Shown: positions 31,013 to 33,013 of the stretch, in pieces
How the letters are laid out: each line of letters opens with the position of its first letter
Numbering within the stretch: position 1 is the stretch's first letter
Origin: Armatimonadota bacterium
Lineage (GTDB): Bacteria > Armatimonadota > Hebobacteria > GCA-020354555 > CP070648
Direction: 5' to 3'
Assembly: GCA_020354555.1 (NCBI GenBank)
Contig: CP070648.1
Location: forward strand, 1,019,183 to 1,052,195
DNA length: 33,013 nt
Translations under genes and position numbers: made by a program
The notes under the pieces: model-generated
What the model was told of the DNA's origin: nothing
What the model saw: the letters and a program-made list of their open reading frames with translations, nothing else
Databases searched by the model: none

Positions 31013-31034
31013 CTACGCGGCTCGCGCGATTTCG

Positions 31035-32441
31035 ATGTCTCAAGACACACCGTCAAGTTCCCGCATACCGGTCAAGCCCGGGGATTGCGTCACCCTGCGT
31101 CTGGACTCTCTCGCCGCGGGCGGCGAGGCCGTCGGGCGGTATGAGGGTCTCGCCATGTTTGTGGAATACGGCGCGCCGGGCGATGTCGCCGACGTGCGTG
31201 TCAGCCATGTTGCACGCAACTACGCCCGCGGGCGCATCGAGCGGCTCGTCGAGCCGGGACCGGACCGGGTGGAGCCGCCGTGCCCGTACTTCGGGTCGTG
31301 CGGCGGCTGCGACTGGCAGCATCTCGAATACCAGTCCCAGGTAGCGGCCAAGGTGGAGATGCTGCGCGAGTCCTTCGCCCGCATCGCGTCGCTCGAGTTG
31401 GACGGCATCATCGCGCCGATCGCGATGCGCGATCCCTGGCGCTGCCGCAGCGCGGCGGAGTTCACGGTGGCTGCAACCGACCCGCCCGCACTGGGGTTCC
31501 TGCGCGCGCGGAGCAACGATGTCGTGCCGATCGCGGACTGCCTGGTGCAGCATCCGCTGAACGTCGAGATCCTCCACGCGATGAACGAGTGGCTGGCGCG
31601 ACACGGGGCCGGAGAGTTATGGTTGGTTGGGACGCGGACCTCGTTCGCCGAGGAGCGCGCGTTGATCGGGTTGGCGTTCCGCGGCGAGGGCCCGGCCGCG
31701 CAAGATGCGGCCGCCGATCTGATGCGCGCGGTGCCGCGCATCGCCGGGGTGTCGGCGGTCACCGCACGCGACCGCCGCGAGCAGCACCGACGCCTGTCGC
31801 GCCACGTGGCCGGCGAGGAGTTCATCCACGAGCGGGTCGGCGAGCGGACCTACCGGATCGGGGCCGACACCTTCTTCCAGGTCAATCCGCAGCAGGCCGC
31901 GCGGCTAGTCGAGACGATGGAGGAGATGGCGCGCGTCGGCCGAGGCGAGACGGTGGTGGATGCATACTGCGGAGCGGGTATCTTCCTGGTACCGTTGGCT
32001 GAGCGGGCGGGGCGCGCCATCGGTATCGAATCGAATCCCGCGGCGGTGCGCGATGCGCGCGCGAATCTGCGGCAAGCGGGCTTGGGACATGCGACGGTCG
32101 TGCGCGAGAAGGTGGAGCGCGCGCTGCCGCTGATGGCCCGCGGGAGCGGGTCCGCCGAGCGCGCCGCTGATGGAGCATCGCGGGAGCGACGAACCGCGCG
32201 AAGCGCACGGGCGGACATCGTGGTGCTCGACCCGCCGCGCCAGGGGTGCGGGAGGCAGGTCATGAACGCCGTGGGCGCGCTGGCGCCGCGCGCGGTGGTG
32301 ATGGTGAGCTGCGACCCGACGACGCTGGCGCGGGACATCGGGCTGCTCGCCGAACACGGCTACCAGGCGCGGCGCACCGTGGCCATTGACATGTTCCCCC
32401 ACACGTGGCGCGTGGAATCGGCGACCCTGTGCGAGCGCTGA
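31035..32441 (+). CDS. 23S rRNA (uracil-C5)-methyltransferase, RlmD/TrmA (RumA) type
   Basis: A 468-residue protein. An N-terminal TRAM domain (about 11-72) is followed by the iron-sulfur cysteines C83, C89, C92 (CPYFGSCGGC) and C169 (ADCLVQHP), DTFFQVNPQQA, the SAM motif VVDAYCGAGIFLVPLA, IGIESNPAAV, DIVVLDPPRQGCG, and VSCDPTTLARDI with the catalytic Cys. The family adds a methyl group to C5 of a specific uridine in 23S rRNA or tRNA; which uridine cannot be read from the sequence. An Arg/Ser/Ala-rich insertion of about 25 residues lies just before VVLDPP. The ATG at 31035 lies 23 nt after a TATAAT box; the frame above it is non-family sequence. It stands alone, divergent from the DUF763 gene. 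Confidence 0.94.
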   Translation: MSQDTPSSSRIPVKPGDCVTLRLDSLAAGGEAVGRYEGLAMFVEYGAPGDVADVRVSHVARNYARGRIERLVEPGPDRVEPPCPYFGSCGGCDWQHLEYQSQVAAKVEMLRESFARIASLELDGIIAPIAMRDPWRCRSAAEFTVAATDPPALGFLRARSNDVVPIADCLVQHPLNVEILHAMNEWLARHGAGELWLVGTRTSFAEERALIGLAFRGEGPAAQDAAADLMRAVPRIAGVSAVTARDRREQHRRLSRHVAGEEFIHERVGERTYRIGADTFFQVNPQQAARLVETMEEMARVGRGETVVDAYCGAGIFLVPLAERAGRAIGIESNPAAVRDARANLRQAGLGHATVVREKVERALPLMARGSGSAERAADGASRERRTARSARADIVVLDPPRQGCGRQVMNAVGALAPRAVVMVSCDPTTLARDIGLLAEHGYQARRTVAIDMFPHTWRVESATLCER

Positions 32442-32546
32442 CGGCGCGCCGCGTCCTTCAGGCGGTCCTCAATCCGGCGGTACCGCGTACGGTTCCCTCA
32501 GCCCCGGCGACTATAGTAGGTCGTCCGCCGCGCCTGGACCAAGAAA

Positions 32547-32580
32547 CCGGCCCGCCTCGTGGACTACCGAGGCGGGCCGG
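32547..32580 (-). terminator. Strong hairpin terminator for the pseudopilin gene
   Basis: Arms of 13 nt (32547-32559 and 32568-32580) pair perfectly around an 8-nt loop. On the minus strand the hairpin is followed by TTTCTT, so it fits an intrinsic terminator for the minus-strand gene ending at 32631; on the plus strand no T-run follows. Its core CCGGCCCGCCT is shared with the hairpin at 5621-5651. Confidence 0.75.
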
Positions 32581-32630
32581 ATCGCGGTGGGCCCTGGCCA
32601 GATCAGTGAACCAGGACCCTGCCCGAGCTC

Positions 32631-33013
32631 TTACTGAATCTCGTTCGGGCTGGTCATGAGCGCGATCGTGCTGTAGAAGCTACCGCGCCAGTACTTGACG
32701 TGACCATCGGTGAAGCCCACAGGGGTCGCGATCGTGATGGTCGGCGGATCGCCTCCCAACTCGGGCGGAACCACGTGGTCATCCGTGTAGTCGTCGCTGT
32801 AACCCTCATGCACTCCGAAGGAGTCGCATGCAAGCAACGGCTCCCACACCGGGTCGTCGAAGTTGCCGACGGCCTGGGCGCAAGCGAAGTACTCCGACGG
32901 ATCGTCGCCGGAGCCAAGGTACCCCAGAATGACCGCAACGTCCCAGATCGCGAACGAACCCCAGCCGTAGTCGCTGGCCGCGGTCCCGATCGGGTGGTGC
33001 ATGCAGAAGTAGA
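32631..33013 (-). CDS. Type II secretion/type IV pilin-like (H-X9-DG) protein, C-terminal part
   Basis: Open from the window edge to the stop at 32631, at least 126 residues; the true N-terminus (with the prepilin cleavage/methylation motif, if present) is outside. The ATG at 33002 is internal, since the frame stays open above it (Tyr-Phe-Cys precede it). The C-terminal PVGFTDGHVKYWRGSF matches the 'DGH' end motif of the pseudopilin-like proteins that are very numerous in Planctomycetota, Lentisphaerota and Armatimonadota. The sequence is acidic and aromatic-rich, typical of an extracellular domain, with two Cys that could form a disulfide. A strong hairpin terminator follows. The role is inferred from family resemblance only. 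Confidence 0.75.
   Translation of the reverse strand, partial: YFCMHHPIGTAASDYGWGSFAIWDVAVILGYLGSGDDPSEYFACAQAVGNFDDPVWEPLLACDSFGVHEGYSDDYTDDHVVPPELGGDPPTITIATPVGFTDGHVKYWRGSFYSTIALMTSPNEIQ

Larger units (their letters stand above)
30705..31034. other. Divergent intergenic region between the DUF763 gene and the RlmD-type gene
   Basis: This 330-nt stretch has no supportable gene. It holds the DUF763 promoter (30742-30714, minus) and the -10 box of the methyltransferase promoter (31007-31012, plus). I recognise nothing else in it. Confidence 0.75.

Overview
The window is GC-rich, densely coded bacterial chromosome with no phage, transposase, CRISPR or RNA gene that I could see. Several features suggest an uncultured lineage of the Armatimonadota / Planctomycetota-like kind: a truncated H-X9-DG type pseudopilin, a cohesin/dockerin/TolB-propeller secreted protein, CBM9-linked glycosidase-like and PHP proteins, Gfo/Idh oxidoreductases and a sulfatase-fold enzyme. 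This placement is an inference from gene content. I counted 25 supportable protein genes; two run off the window edges.

Layout. (1) Positions 1-5513, minus strand: a riboflavin region. The order of transcription is a small membrane protein, ribD, ribE, two more membrane proteins joined by overlapping stop/start codons, then (with its own -10 box) ribBA and ribH, then the start of an HtrA-like protease. (2) 5652-8878, minus: a sulfatase-fold hydrolase whose usual formylglycine position is Thr, and a PF09818-type ABC-class ATPase. (3) 9084-10265, plus: a six-helix membrane protein with an eight-cysteine 'CW...CP...CW...C-x-C...CxxCP' block that I could not assign to a characterised protein. (4) 10314-13317, minus: a lone SAM methyltransferase and the bifunctional (p)ppGpp synthetase/hydrolase Rel. 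(5) 13648-18605, plus: enolase (TTG start), a DegT/DnrJ sugar aminotransferase, a polysaccharide deacetylase and pyruvate kinase. Rel and enolase diverge from a shared region with clear -10 boxes.

(6) 18730-25652, plus: an FtsB/DivIC-like septum protein, protein-L-isoaspartate methyltransferase, two Gfo/Idh/MocA oxidoreductases flanking a metallophosphoesterase, a 933-residue secreted protein (LamG-like, six-bladed TolB propeller, cohesin-like, dockerin, second cohesin-like), and a MoaD/ThiS-like small protein with a Gly-Gly-Ala-Val tail. (7) 25658-30704, minus: a probable operon DUF763 - PHP esterase - CBM9/TIM-barrel protein, driven by a strong promoter that places the DUF763 mRNA start almost on its ATG. 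(8) 31035-32441, plus: a TrmA/RlmD-type rRNA m5U methyltransferase. A strong hairpin terminator follows, and then the C-terminal part of a pseudopilin on the minus strand.

How the genes fit together. ribBA, ribD, ribH and ribE supply the complete route from GTP plus ribulose-5-phosphate to riboflavin except the dephosphorylation step. Enolase and pyruvate kinase are the last two glycolytic steps, interleaved with cell-envelope sugar enzymes. The secreted CBM9, cohesin/dockerin, PHP, sulfatase-fold and Gfo/Idh proteins suggest use or remodelling of external or envelope carbohydrate. No single locus is clearly a new defence or mobile system. The most unfamiliar items are the cysteine-block membrane protein, the Thr-type sulfatase homolog, the cohesin-dockerin-cohesin propeller protein, the GG-AV tailed ubiquitin-like protein and the membrane genes inside the riboflavin operon. 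Small palindromes of similar build but different sequence occur at many gene boundaries.
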